From Leisingera thetidis (GTDB lineage: Bacteria > Pseudomonadota > Alphaproteobacteria > Rhodobacterales > Rhodobacteraceae): a DNA stretch of 64,000 bases. Below are positions 1 to 8,470 of this stretch, piece after piece (position 1 is the stretch's first letter; every line of letters starts with the position of its first letter). The translations under genes and the position numbers were made by a program. A model generated the notes under the pieces. It was not told the origin of the DNA, did no database searches, and saw only the letters and a list, made by a program, of their open reading frames with translations. The stretch covers positions 3,261,501 to 3,325,500 of the forward strand of contig NZ_CP109787.1 in NCBI RefSeq assembly GCF_025857195.1. Direction: 5' to 3'.

Positions 1-1
1 G

Positions 2-130
2 CGGCTGCTCTATGCCTTTGCGCCGCCCGGCTACAGCCATGACGGCAGCCGCGGGACCTCGGCCCGGATCAAGGCCGGCCATCTGGCGCGCCACCCCGAA
101 GACGCCGGCACCCCCGGCTTCGGCGGCTGA
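2..130 (+). CDS. C-terminal fragment of an unidentified protein
   Basis: An open frame runs in from the left edge and stops at TGA 128-130, giving 42 residues that end in a Gly-rich tail (TPGFGG). It reads in the usual GC3-rich codon pattern of the neighbouring genes, whereas the other two frames are broken or unlikely. I do not recognise the family. It is 5'-truncated by the window, so nothing can be said of its start or function. Confidence 0.45.
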   Translation, partial: RLLYAFAPPGYSHDGSRGTSARIKAGHLARHPEDAGTPGFGG

Positions 131-254
131 GGCCGGGGCGCCCGAGGCAAATCATTCAAATGCGATCTTTAATTCCGCCTCAACCCTTTTGCCTGAAGCT
201 GCGGCAAGGATCATACTGTGTCACAACTTTGCCGGAACAGGGCCGCAGCAGCAC

Positions 255-1094
255 ATGAACAGACAACACCCCCTTGCAGATCTGCCCGAAGGCTCCGAAA
301 ACCCGCTGAACGCGGCAGTGGCCGGCCGCGACCGGTCGACGCTGGATATGGTGGCCGAAGCGGTGCGGCACGATCAGACCGTGCTGGCCTACCAGCCCGT
401 CATGCAGGCAATGGCACCGCATGGCGTCGCCTTTTACGAAGGATACATCCGGGTGCTGGACCCGACCGGGCGGGTGATTCCCGCCCGCGAGTTCATGCAT
501 GTGGTCGAGGACAAGGAAATCGGCCGCGAACTGGACTGCCTGGCGCTGCAGCACGGGTTGCGGGCGCTGGAAAAATCCCCGCATATCCGGCTGTCCGTCA
601 ACATGTCGGCCCGCTCCATCGGCTATCAGCGCTGGACCCGGGTGCTGGCAAGCTTCCTGAAACGCGACCCCGCCCTGGGCGAGCGGCTGGTGCTGGAAAT
701 CACCGAGGCGTCGGCCATGGCGGCACCGGAGCTGGTCACTGATTTCACCGGCCGGATGCAGCAGCACGGGATTGCCTTTGCGCTCGACAATTTCGGCGCC
801 GGCACCACCGCGATCGGCCATTTCCGCCAGTTCTTCTTTGACGCGGTCAAGATCGACGGCCAGTTTGTGCGCGGTATTCACGCCAACCACGACAACCAGG
901 CGGTTGTCCGGGCCCTGGTCGGGATTGCCAAGCAGTTTGACATGTTCATTGTCGCGGAATCGGTGGAAAGCCGGGAAGATGCTGAATTCCTTGTTGAAAA
1001 CGGCGTCGACTGCCTGCAGGGCTTTCTGTTCGGCGCACCGTCCGTTGCACCGCCCTGGATCGAGTCCATGAAACAGCGCCAGCAAACAGGCTGA
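255..1094 (+). CDS. EAL-domain protein (c-di-GMP phosphodiesterase family, possibly degenerate)
   Basis: A 279-aa single-domain protein with the EAL-family motifs in order: EGYIRV (about residue 60, at the EAL position), VNMS, EITE, DNFGAG, VKIDG, AESVE and LQGF. EAL enzymes hydrolyse c-di-GMP to pGpG. Most ligand positions are kept, but the paired Asp of DDFGTG reads Asp-Asn, so one acidic ligand is lost and the enzyme may be weak or act as a c-di-GMP sensor. There are no PAS, GGDEF or membrane segments. The frame stays open upstream to position 12, but ATG 255 is preferred because the upstream residues look non-coding. It stands alone, upstream of the B12 operon. Confidence 0.85.
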   Translation: MNRQHPLADLPEGSENPLNAAVAGRDRSTLDMVAEAVRHDQTVLAYQPVMQAMAPHGVAFYEGYIRVLDPTGRVIPAREFMHVVEDKEIGRELDCLALQHGLRALEKSPHIRLSVNMSARSIGYQRWTRVLASFLKRDPALGERLVLEITEASAMAAPELVTDFTGRMQQHGIAFALDNFGAGTTAIGHFRQFFFDAVKIDGQFVRGIHANHDNQAVVRALVGIAKQFDMFIVAESVESREDAEFLVENGVDCLQGFLFGAPSVAPPWIESMKQRQQTG

Positions 1095-1302
1095 AGGCGG
1101 CTGGCAGCCGCCGCAAGGCTGCGCAGGAAAACGGCAGGAAAGCGGTGCAGCAAGTTCTTGCGCCTGAGCCGGTGCCTCCGCCTGTTCCGGTGCCTCCGCA
1201 CGGTCCGCTTTCGGGGCATGCCGCCCGCTTGGCCCGCTCCGGGGCGGCCGCCGCCGCGCTCCCGCCCGCCGCCGGCTGCGGTGCCCCTGCTCATCCCCGG
1301 TC
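1095..1302. other. Non-coding gap before the B12 operon, with a short tandem repeat
   Basis: No convincing gene is visible here. The only structure is an imperfect 18-bp tandem duplication: CCGGTGCCTCCGC occurs at 1169-1181 and again at 1187-1199. The rest is very GC-rich. It separates the EAL gene from the promoter of the B12 operon. Confidence 0.5.
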
Positions 1303-1330
1303 TTGACAGAGCCGGTCCGATTTGCCTAAG
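1303..1330 (+). promoter_or_regulatory. Candidate sigma-70 promoter of the B12 operon
   Basis: A perfect -35 hexamer TTGACA lies at 1303-1308, with a weak -10 (CCTAAG, 1325-1330) after 16 bp. The implied start near 1337 falls just before the cobalamin riboswitch, which is where a riboswitch leader should begin. The -10 is poor, so this is an inference from position and the -35. Confidence 0.5.
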
Positions 1331-1343
1331 TCGCGGCCATTCT

Positions 1344-1523
1344 GGTCCGGCTGGGAAACCACCCGGTTAATAGGGAACACGGTGCGGTGTAGCCAAAAGG
1401 CGCCAAATCCGTGACTGCCCCCGCAACTGTGAGCGGAGAGCAATGCTGCGATATGCCACTGCCCCCAGGGGCGGGAAGGCGCGGCAACGCCTCGACCCGC
1501 GAGTCAGGAGACCTGCCAGGATG
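1344..1523 (+). promoter_or_regulatory. Cobalamin riboswitch
   Basis: The leader carries the hallmarks of the cobalamin riboswitch: a 5' block with GGTTAATAGGGAACACGGTG (1365-1384), the segment CCCCGCAACTGTGAGCGG (1419-1436), GCCACTG (1455-1461), and the 3' box AGTCAGGAGACCTGCC (1503-1518). In this class adenosylcobalamin binding lowers expression of the downstream gene. It lies about 170 nt upstream of the TonB-dependent receptor start. No clear rho-independent terminator follows it, so control may act on translation. The boundaries are approximate. Confidence 0.95.
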
Positions 1524-1692
1524 ATCACCCTATCCCGGTGCGGGGCGCGCCGCAGATAACGGATTTCCGTAGTGGTGGCAGTTTTCACCGTCTGCGGGGG
1601 CAATGCCTTTCAAAGACCCAAATTCGAACATGCTGCCCGCCCCGGGCAGCCGCTTGGCCTGTGCGTGCTGCGCGGGCCGGGAGGAATGGAAT

Positions 1693-3588
1693 ATGCGCAA
1701 GGCAACCCTGTCCCCGATCGCCTCACTGGCCGCCGCCCTGGCCGCCGTCCCCGCCATCGCAACCGCCCAGGACGCGGAGATCACCGATCTGGGCGAAATC
1801 ATCGTCTCCGGCGGCTTCACCCCGGTCGAGGCGCAGAAATACGGCCGCGCCGTCTCGGTCCTGACCAGCGAAGAGATCGAAGACCGCGGCATCAGCACCG
1901 TTCAGGACGCGCTGCGCTCGGTTCCCGGCCTGATGGTGAGCGGCTCCGGCGACAGCTTCACCCAGGTCCGCATCCGCGGCGCCGAAGCCAACCACACGCT
2001 GATCCTGATCGACGGCGTCGAGGCCTCGGGCGGTGACAGCGAATACTTCCTCTCCGGCCTGGACACCGCCAATATCGAGCGCATCGAGGTGCTGCGCGGC
2101 CCGCAGTCGGTGTTCTACGGCTCCAACGCCTCCGCCGGCGTGATCAACATCATCACCAAGACCGGCGGCATCGGCACCGAATACGGCGGCAGCGCCGAGG
2201 CCGGCACCGACGGTTACCGCGCCTCGGCGCGGGTTTCGTCGCGGACCGGACGCGGTGGTATCGCCTTCAGCTTCGCCCATGATAACGACGACGGCTTTGA
2301 CGCTTCCGGCGACGGCGGCGAAGAAGACGGCATCCGCCGCAATACCCTGCAGCTGAAGGGCGATTTTCTGGCCACCGGCCGGCTGAAGCTCGGCTTCAAC
2401 TTCCGCTCCTCGGATGAGCGCTATGACAGCGACAGCACGTCTTTCACCGCGGCGGATGCGGCCAGCTATGTCGTGGACGATCCGGCGCAATTCAGTGACC
2501 GCGATGAGCAGCTGGCCCAGGTCTATGGCGAGCTGGACACTCTGGGCGGCCGCCTGACGCACCGGCTGTCGCTGGAGCGCACGGACTTTGACCGCTCCCT
2601 CAACGGCGGCACCCCGACCGAGACCAGGACCGAAGCGGCGAAGTACCTGCTGAGCTTCGGCCTGGACGGGCAGCCCGCAGACAAGGCGGAGCATCTGCTG
2701 AACGCAATGCTGGAATGGGAAGAGGATTCCAGCAGCTCCAACCCGGCCTTTGTGCGCGAAACCAAGTCGATTGCCCTGGAATACCGCGGCAGCTTTGCCA
2801 ATGGCCTGGACCTGCAGCTGGGGGTGCGCCACGACAGCAACAGCGTCTTCGAAGACGCGACCAGCTGGACCGCCAGCGCCTCCTATACCTTCGCAGGCAG
2901 CGGCGTGCGCCTGCACAGCTCGGCCGGCACCGGCATCGTGAACCCCTCCTACTTTGAGCTGTTCGCCAACAGCACCTTTGGCGCCACCACCTACCTTGGC
3001 AACCCGGACTTGCAGCCTGAGGAAAACCGCAGCTTCGATTTCGGGGTTGAGGTACCGTTGCTGCAGGGGCGCGGGCGGGTTGACGCAACCTATTTCGATG
3101 AGACGCTGACGGGCGAGATCGAGAGCTACATGGTGAATGCAACCACGTTCTCCTACCGCAACCAGGCCGGCGGCAGCGACCGCAAGGGTGTCGAGCTGGC
3201 GGCCAGCCTGGACGCCACCGATGCCCTCGATCTGCGCCTCTCCTACACCTATCTGGACGCCACCAACCCCAATGGCTCGGTCGAGATCCGCCGCCCGGAG
3301 CATGAGTTGCTGCTGAGCGCCACGCTTGACACCTTCAACGGCCGCGGCTCGGTTGCTGCCGATATCCGCCATGTGGCAGGCAACTGGGACAGCCAGTTCT
3401 TCGGCGCCTTTGCCACCGCCGAGCTGCCGGACTACACCACCGTGAATGTGGCGGCCCAGTATGAGCTGACGGATAACGTGGTGCTGACCGGGCGCGTCAC
3501 CAACCTGTTCGACGAGGACTACGCGGACGTCTGGGGCTACGCCAAGCGCGGCCGTGCGGCCTATGTTGGCGTCAGAGCCTCGTTCTGA
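1693..3588 (+). CDS. btuB: TonB-dependent vitamin B12 outer-membrane receptor
   Basis: A 631-aa TonB-dependent receptor. It has a signal peptide (about residues 1-25, cut after ATAQ), a TonB-box-like stretch (GEIIVSGG), a plug domain rich in conserved motifs (VRIRGAEANHTLILIDG, VLRGPQSVFYGSNASAGVI) and a beta-barrel that ends in the C-terminal Phe typical of outer-membrane proteins. It would bind corrinoids at the cell surface and pass them to the periplasm. The B12 assignment rests on the cobalamin riboswitch upstream and the BtuFCD/CbiZ genes downstream. ATG 1693 is chosen over an in-frame ATG at 1603 because it follows a GAGGAATGG ribosome site and starts the signal peptide directly. Confidence 0.93.
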   Translation: MRKATLSPIASLAAALAAVPAIATAQDAEITDLGEIIVSGGFTPVEAQKYGRAVSVLTSEEIEDRGISTVQDALRSVPGLMVSGSGDSFTQVRIRGAEANHTLILIDGVEASGGDSEYFLSGLDTANIERIEVLRGPQSVFYGSNASAGVINIITKTGGIGTEYGGSAEAGTDGYRASARVSSRTGRGGIAFSFAHDNDDGFDASGDGGEEDGIRRNTLQLKGDFLATGRLKLGFNFRSSDERYDSDSTSFTAADAASYVVDDPAQFSDRDEQLAQVYGELDTLGGRLTHRLSLERTDFDRSLNGGTPTETRTEAAKYLLSFGLDGQPADKAEHLLNAMLEWEEDSSSSNPAFVRETKSIALEYRGSFANGLDLQLGVRHDSNSVFEDATSWTASASYTFAGSGVRLHSSAGTGIVNPSYFELFANSTFGATTYLGNPDLQPEENRSFDFGVEVPLLQGRGRVDATYFDETLTGEIESYMVNATTFSYRNQAGGSDRKGVELAASLDATDALDLRLSYTYLDATNPNGSVEIRRPEHELLLSATLDTFNGRGSVAADIRHVAGNWDSQFFGAFATAELPDYTTVNVAAQYELTDNVVLTGRVTNLFDEDYADVWGYAKRGRAAYVGVRASF

Positions 3589-3591
3589 TCC

Positions 3592-4428
3592 ATGCTCCGT
3601 CTGCCCGGCATAGCCCTTGCCCTCCTCTGGGCCGCCGCCGCCGCCTGTGCCGGGCCGTCGCGCGTGGTCACCATGAACCTTTGCGCCGACCAGCTGGCGA
3701 TGATGCTGGCGGGCCCCGGCCAGCTGGCCTCGGTGTCCTATATCGCGCGGGATGCCCGTGCCTCGGCCATGGCAAAGGAGGCCTTGGCCTATCCCGTCAA
3801 TCACGGGCTGGCCGAGGAGATCTATCTCCTGCAGCCGGATCTGGTGATTGCCGGTGCGTATTCCACCCCGGCCACCACCGACATGCTGCGCCGCCTTGGC
3901 GTGCCGGTGGCGGTGTTCCAGCCCGCCCGCTCGCTGCAGGATGTGCGGGCGCGGATCCTGCAGATGGGTGAGGCCCTGGGCCGCGAGGCGGCCGCCCGCC
4001 GGCTGCTGGCGGACTATGACCAGCGGCTGGCCGCGCTGCAGAACACCGGGCCGGCGGCGCCGCGCGCCGCGCTTTATGCCGCCAACAGGTTCACCTCCGG
4101 CAGCCTGACCCTGGCGGGCCGGATCCTGCAGGCGGCGGGGCTGCGCAACATCGCGGATGAGCTGGGCTATGCGCACTCCGGCCATCTGCCGCTGGAACTG
4201 CTGGCGATGGCGGATCCCGATCTTCTGATCGGCACCTCGCCCTATCCGCGCGGCTCGCGCAGCGAGGAGATCCTGCTGCATCCGGCGGTGCGCCGTCTGG
4301 CGGCGCGCAGCGGTGCCGGGCGGATCCGCGATGCCGACTGGGTCTGCGGCACCCCGCATGTCCTGCGGGCGGTGGCGGCGCTGGCGGAGCAACGCCGCAT
4401 TTATCTGGAACGAAAGGACCCGGAATGA
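3592..4428 (+). CDS. btuF: Periplasmic cobalamin-binding protein of the BtuCDF importer
   Basis: A 278-aa ABC substrate-binding protein of the helical-backbone (Fe3+/B12) class. A short hydrophobic signal sequence (residues 1-21) precedes SRVVTMNLCADQL, typical of this family's first lobe; ALYAANRFTSGS and LLIGTSPYPRGSRSEE lie in the second. It would deliver corrinoid to the permease. It begins 3 nt after the receptor stop and its stop overlaps the permease start by 4 nt (ATGA), so the genes are co-transcribed and probably translationally coupled. Sequence alone cannot separate B12 from haem or siderophore binders; the riboswitch and CbiZ decide it. Confidence 0.88.
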   Translation: MLRLPGIALALLWAAAAACAGPSRVVTMNLCADQLAMMLAGPGQLASVSYIARDARASAMAKEALAYPVNHGLAEEIYLLQPDLVIAGAYSTPATTDMLRRLGVPVAVFQPARSLQDVRARILQMGEALGREAAARRLLADYDQRLAALQNTGPAAPRAALYAANRFTSGSLTLAGRILQAAGLRNIADELGYAHSGHLPLELLAMADPDLLIGTSPYPRGSRSEEILLHPAVRRLAARSGAGRIRDADWVCGTPHVLRAVAALAEQRRIYLERKDPE

Positions 4429-5408
4429 CCCGGCTGATGCTGACCCTTGCCACCGCGGTTCTGGTGCTGTTTCCGGTCTCGCTCGCCGTCGGGCCGGCCG
4501 ATGCGGGCATCGGCGCCAGCCTGGCCGCGCTGTTTGACGAGAGTTACGGCCCGCTGACCCTGGTGATGCGCGAAATCCGCCTGCCGCGGGCGCTGCTGGC
4601 GGTGATCATCGGCGCAGGGCTGGGGCTGGCCGGGGCCGCCATGCAGGGCTACCTGCGCAACCCGCTGGCGGAACCGGGGCTGATCGGGGTGTCTTCCTCG
4701 GCGGCGCTGGGGGCGGTGCTGGCGATCAATACCGGGCTGGCGGCCACCGCCGCGCTGGGGCTGCCGCTGGCGGCACTGGCGGGGGCCTTGGCAGGCGTGT
4801 TTCTGGTGATGGCGCTGGCCGGGCCGCAGGGCGGCTCGCTGACGCTGATCCTGGCGGGGATTGCGGTCTCGGCGATGGCGGCGGCGCTCACCTCGCTGGT
4901 GCTGAATCTCTCGCCCAACCCCTTTGCCGCCAATGAGATCGTGTTCTGGATGATGGGTTCGCTGGCCGACCGCTCGATGCTGCATGTCTGGCTGCTGCTG
5001 CCCTTTGCGCTGAGCGGCGGCGCCATCCTGCTGATGCTGGCGCGGGGGCTGGATGCGCTGACCCTGGGCGAGGATGCGGCCCGGACCATGGGGTTGAACC
5101 TGAACCGGCTGCGGCTGCTGCTGGTGGTCGGGACGGCCAGCGTGGTCGGCGGCGCCACGGCGGTGGCCGGCGCCATCGGCTTTATCGGCCTGGTGGTGCC
5201 GCATATCCTGCGCCCCCTGGCCGGCGGCCAGCCGTCGCGCCTGCTGTGGGCCTCGGCACTGGGCGGCGCCATCATGCTGCAGCTGGCCGACATCGCGGTG
5301 CGGCTGATCCTGCCGTCGCGGGACCTGAAGCTCGGGGTGGTCACCGCCTTGGTCGGCGCCCCCCTGTTCCTGCATCTCATCTGCAAGACGCGGAAAGGAC
5401 TGGCATGA
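4425..5408 (+). CDS. btuC: Cobalamin ABC transporter permease, FecCD/BtuC family
   Basis: A 327-aa integral membrane protein with about ten hydrophobic segments and the FecCD signatures: RLPRALLAVIIGAGLGLAG near residue 50, MQGYLRNPLAEPGLIGVSSS, and VAGAIGFIGLVVPHILR near residue 250, whose helix contacts the ATPase. The length is normal for the family. It would form the inner-membrane channel for corrinoid import as a homodimer with the ATPase. Both ends overlap neighbours by 4 nt. Confidence 0.92.
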   Translation: MTRLMLTLATAVLVLFPVSLAVGPADAGIGASLAALFDESYGPLTLVMREIRLPRALLAVIIGAGLGLAGAAMQGYLRNPLAEPGLIGVSSSAALGAVLAINTGLAATAALGLPLAALAGALAGVFLVMALAGPQGGSLTLILAGIAVSAMAAALTSLVLNLSPNPFAANEIVFWMMGSLADRSMLHVWLLLPFALSGGAILLMLARGLDALTLGEDAARTMGLNLNRLRLLLVVGTASVVGGATAVAGAIGFIGLVVPHILRPLAGGQPSRLLWASALGGAIMLQLADIAVRLILPSRDLKLGVVTALVGAPLFLHLICKTRKGLA

Positions 5409-6160
5409 GCGTGCTTTCGGTCGGAAACCTCTCGGTCACCCTGCGGAACCGCCCGGTGCTCCGCGATGTGTCCTTTGACATCCGGGCAGGCGAGTTTGTT
5501 GGCCTGCTGGGCCCGAACGGAGCGGGGAAAAGCAGCCTGATGCGCGCGGCGCTGGGGCTGATCCCGTCGCGGGGCCGCAGCTCGCTGGCGGAAATGACGG
5601 CCGCAGACCGCGCCCGGGCCGCCGCCTGGATGCCGCAGTCGCGCGAGATCGCCTGGCCGGTTCCGGTGGAGCGGCTGGTGGCGCTTGGCCGCCTGCCGCA
5701 TCTGCCGCGGGGGCTGCGGCTGCCGCCGGGCGATCAGGCACGGGTGGATCAGGCCATCGCCCGCATGGGGCTGGAGCCGTTCCGCCAGCGTGCCGCCTCG
5801 CGCCTGTCCGGCGGCGAGCAGGCCCGCGCCCTGATCGCCCGCGCACTGGCGCAGGACACGCCGCTCCTGATGGCGGATGAGCCGGCTGCCGGGCTGGATC
5901 CCGCGCATCAGATCTCCGCCATGGAGGTCTTTGCCGCCCTTGCCCGCGAAGGCCGTGCGGCGCTGGTGTCGCTGCACGACCTGGGGCTGGCGGCGCGCCA
6001 CTGCACCCGGCTGATCCTGCTGGCCGAAGGCGGCATTCTGGCTGACGGGCCGCCCGCCGAAGTGCTGACACCGGCGCTGATGGCCCGCGCCTTCGGCATC
6101 TCGGTCTGGCATGAAGCCACGGCGCAAGGCGCCGTCTTCCAGCCGCTGGAGGTGCTGTGA
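5405..6160 (+). CDS. btuD: Cobalamin ABC transporter ATP-binding protein
   Basis: A 251-aa ABC ATPase with all motifs: Walker A GPNGAGKSS (about residue 36), Q-loop, signature LSGGEQARA, Walker B LLMADEP with the catalytic Glu, D-loop AGLD and the switch His in SLHD. ATG 5405 overlaps the permease stop by 4 nt; the frame extends upstream but that part is a shadow of the permease. It powers the BtuC channel. Its stop abuts the next start (TGATG), continuing the coupled operon. Confidence 0.93.
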   Translation: MSVLSVGNLSVTLRNRPVLRDVSFDIRAGEFVGLLGPNGAGKSSLMRAALGLIPSRGRSSLAEMTAADRARAAAWMPQSREIAWPVPVERLVALGRLPHLPRGLRLPPGDQARVDQAIARMGLEPFRQRAASRLSGGEQARALIARALAQDTPLLMADEPAAGLDPAHQISAMEVFAALAREGRAALVSLHDLGLAARHCTRLILLAEGGILADGPPAEVLTPALMARAFGISVWHEATAQGAVFQPLEVL

Positions 6161-6816
6161 TGGGCGGTATCACCCTGGAGCGGCCCTGGATCGAGTTTGA
6201 TCTCGGCGCGGAGATGCAGGTGCTGAGCTGGGCGGTGAACCGTCCCGGCCTGGTCGCCGCAAGCCGGATCCTGTGGCGTGAGGTCAGGAACAGCGACCTG
6301 CCGCCGGACCTGGATGTTGGCGCCTGGTTCGCAAGGGAGCTTGCCGCGCGCGGCGGCGCGGATGCGGTGGCCTTCCTCACCTCGCGCGATGTGCGCCGCT
6401 ATTGCGAAGCCGAGGCCACGGTGGAGGGCATCAGCGCCCATGCGGTTGCCACCGTGGGCCTGTCGAATGCCGAACGGATCGGCAGCCGGATGGATTATGC
6501 CGGCCGCAGCTGGGGCACCATCAATGTTGCCCTGCGCCTGTCGCAGGGGCTGACCTGCGGCGGCCTGACCGAAGCGATGAGCATCGCGGTCCAGGCCCGC
6601 ACCGCCGCGGTGATGGAGGCCGGCATCACTCTGCCCGCGGGCGCCGCAACCGGCACCGGCACCGATTGCGTTGCCGTGGCCGCCCCGGCCGGCCCGAACG
6701 CCTATGCCGGGCTGCACACCGCCACCGGCGAGGCGATCGGCCGCGCCGTTTACCAGGCCGTCCACACCGGCGCCTTGGAATGGAAAACAACCAACAGGAG
6801 GGCAGCACATGCCTGA
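6160..6816 (+). CDS. cbiZ: Adenosylcobinamide amidohydrolase
   Basis: A 218-aa CbiZ-family protein with the motif ATGTGTDCVAVAAP near residue 165 and the Asn/Gly-rich core TVGLSNAERIG. CbiZ removes the aminopropanol arm from adenosylcobinamide, and in Rhodobacter-type enzymes from pseudocobalamin, giving cobyric acid that can be rebuilt with the preferred lower ligand. Here it is fused into the uptake operon, which implies that imported cobamides are remodelled. The start is TGATG-coupled to the ATPase gene; a GTG one codon upstream is an alternative. The 3' end overlaps the next gene by 8 nt. Confidence 0.9.
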   Translation: MGGITLERPWIEFDLGAEMQVLSWAVNRPGLVAASRILWREVRNSDLPPDLDVGAWFARELAARGGADAVAFLTSRDVRRYCEAEATVEGISAHAVATVGLSNAERIGSRMDYAGRSWGTINVALRLSQGLTCGGLTEAMSIAVQARTAAVMEAGITLPAGAATGTGTDCVAVAAPAGPNAYAGLHTATGEAIGRAVYQAVHTGALEWKTTNRRAAHA

Positions 6817-7810
6817 GCTTCAACAGGTACTGAAGGCCGCGCTGATGCAGGAGGACTGCGGCTGGAACATGGGGTCCTTCGGGGCGATTGCCGAGTTCCA
6901 TCACGTGGCGGGCGACCCGGCGCCGCAGCAATACCCCGGGCTGATGCAGGTGACCAGCCGCGGCGGGCTGCGCATCGAAACCCTCGCAGGCGTGCGCCCG
7001 GTGGCGTATGAAACCCTCAGCCCCAAGCCGCACCGCTGGACCCAGGCGGTCTCGCTCTGCCTGCCGCAGGACGCCGCCGCGATGAACCGGCGCGATGTGC
7101 TGACCGCGCTTGGACCGGACCGGGACGCGCTGCGCGAGGAGGACCGCGGCGCCGGGCTGTTCGACATGGGGCTGGGCCAGTATCAGGCGGATTTCTGCAT
7201 CCGCACCTCTGACCCGGAGCTGCTGGATGTGCTGCAGGAAAACACCGGCCGCTCGCTGTTCGAGCCCGGCAATCCGGCGATGGGCGCGATCCTGATGCAC
7301 CACCCGCACCGGGTGCTGCTGACCCGCATCGGCCGGGTCGAGGTCTATCAGAGGATCGGCGGCCCCGACACCGGCGGCAAATCCCCCGAAGGCCCGCACA
7401 CCCATGTGCTGCCGAAACTGCTGCGCGCCGAGCGCACCCATTCGGCCAACACCCCGATCCCCGAGGGCTGGGTGCCCTGCTGCGGCGTGCATCCGGAGAA
7501 CCCGGTGATCACCCGCCTGGGCGAGGACAAGGTGTTCAGCCCGGCGGCCTTTGACGCCTTCCAGGAGTTGCTCGCGGCCTGGGGCGCCGAAGCCTATTGC
7601 CAGGGCAAACAGGCGGTCTGGGAGCTGCTGAAATCGGAAACACCGGCTGCAGAGGCCGAGGAGCCGGAGAGCCGCGAAGGCCGGGCCGGCTGGCGCAACG
7701 GCATCCGGCAGTGGCGGGTGCTGCATGGGCCCGGCCCGCTGGCCGAGTCCTACGCCCGCCGCTTCGACCGCGGTGCGGATCAGGCCGACCCGGAAAACCC
7801 GGGCCATTGA
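6809..7810 (+). CDS. Unrecognised 333-aa His/Cys-rich protein of the B12 operon
   Basis: I do not recognise a named function. The protein is soluble, without a signal peptide or membrane segment. His and Cys residues cluster in conserved-looking motifs: AEFHHVAGD (about 28-36), ILMHHPHRV (about 160), GPHTHVLPKLL (about 192-202) and VPCCGVHPENP (about 222-232). A Glu-rich linker (AEAEEPESREG) precedes the C-terminal part. The start has a good AGGAGGG ribosome site and overlaps cbiZ by 8 nt, so it belongs to the riboswitch-controlled unit. A role in corrinoid or cobalt handling, or in B12-related metabolism, is inferred only from context. Confidence 0.85.
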   Translation: MPELQQVLKAALMQEDCGWNMGSFGAIAEFHHVAGDPAPQQYPGLMQVTSRGGLRIETLAGVRPVAYETLSPKPHRWTQAVSLCLPQDAAAMNRRDVLTALGPDRDALREEDRGAGLFDMGLGQYQADFCIRTSDPELLDVLQENTGRSLFEPGNPAMGAILMHHPHRVLLTRIGRVEVYQRIGGPDTGGKSPEGPHTHVLPKLLRAERTHSANTPIPEGWVPCCGVHPENPVITRLGEDKVFSPAAFDAFQELLAAWGAEAYCQGKQAVWELLKSETPAAEAEEPESREGRAGWRNGIRQWRVLHGPGPLAESYARRFDRGADQADPENPGH

Positions 7811-7821
7811 CGGAGGCCGCG

Positions 7822-8463
7822 ATGTCCCTTGCCCCTCTCATCGATTTCATGGCCCGCGGCGGCTCGGCGCTGTGGGTGATTGCGGCGCTGTCGGTGCTGA
7901 CCCTGGCGCTGTTCCTGTGGCGGCTGGCCGAGCTTGCCCAGGGCGGCGCCTGGCGCAGACCGCAGGCCGAGACCTGGATAGCCGAGTGGAGCAAGGGCGG
8001 CCCGCCGCCCGCCAGCCCGGCGCGCGCACCCCTGGACCGGGTTGCTAAGGCGGCGATGCGGGCGCTGCTTGTACCGGAGTTCAGCGCGGAAGCTGCGGAA
8101 AAGGAAACCACCCGCATCGCCAAGGCGGAACTGGCCAGCCTGCGCCGCGGCCTGCGGCCGCTGGAACTGATCGCGGCCATTGCGCCGCTGGTGGGCCTGC
8201 TCGGCACCGTGCTGGGCATGATCGGCGCCTTCCAGGCCCTGCAGGAGAGCGGCAGCGGCGCCGATCCCTCGGTGCTGGCCGGCGGCATCTGGGAGGCGCT
8301 GCTGACCACTGCTGCCGGCATGGCGGTGGCAATCCCGGCCTCGGCGCTGGCCTCCTGGATCGAGGGGCAGGCCGAGCGCGAGCAGGCCCGGATGGAGGAC
8401 GCCGCCACCCGCATCCTGACCCGGGCCGCCGCCCGCCCGGCGCTGCTGCACGCCGCGGAGTGA
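7822..8463 (+). CDS. exbB: ExbB/MotA/TolQ-family proton channel protein
   Basis: A 213-aa protein with three predicted membrane helices: residues about 14-35, about 120-145 (containing LIAAIAPLVGLLGTVLGMIG, the family signature) and about 160-185 (LTTAAGMAVAIPA). ExbB pentamers surround ExbD and use the proton gradient to energise TonB. ATG 7822 is taken as the start because it opens directly on the first helix; the frame extends upstream only as shadow. It lies 11 nt after the unknown gene and 7 nt before exbD, which points to a TonB motor dedicated to the B12 receptor. Confidence 0.9.
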   Translation: MSLAPLIDFMARGGSALWVIAALSVLTLALFLWRLAELAQGGAWRRPQAETWIAEWSKGGPPPASPARAPLDRVAKAAMRALLVPEFSAEAAEKETTRIAKAELASLRRGLRPLELIAAIAPLVGLLGTVLGMIGAFQALQESGSGADPSVLAGGIWEALLTTAAGMAVAIPASALASWIEGQAEREQARMEDAATRILTRAAARPALLHAAE

Positions 8464-8470
8464 CGCCGCA

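Noticed and set aside
1095..1302. Possible small ORFs (70 and 138 aa, both strands) between the EAL gene and the riboswitch
   Set aside because: Pro/Arg-rich composition, no ribosome site, no domain; the sequence looks like GC-rich spacer.
180..4392. Long minus-strand open frames opposite the EAL and receptor genes (301 and 889 aa)
   Set aside because: They are antisense to clear genes in GC-rich DNA, show no domain and no ribosome site, and have odd Gln/Arg/Gly-rich composition.
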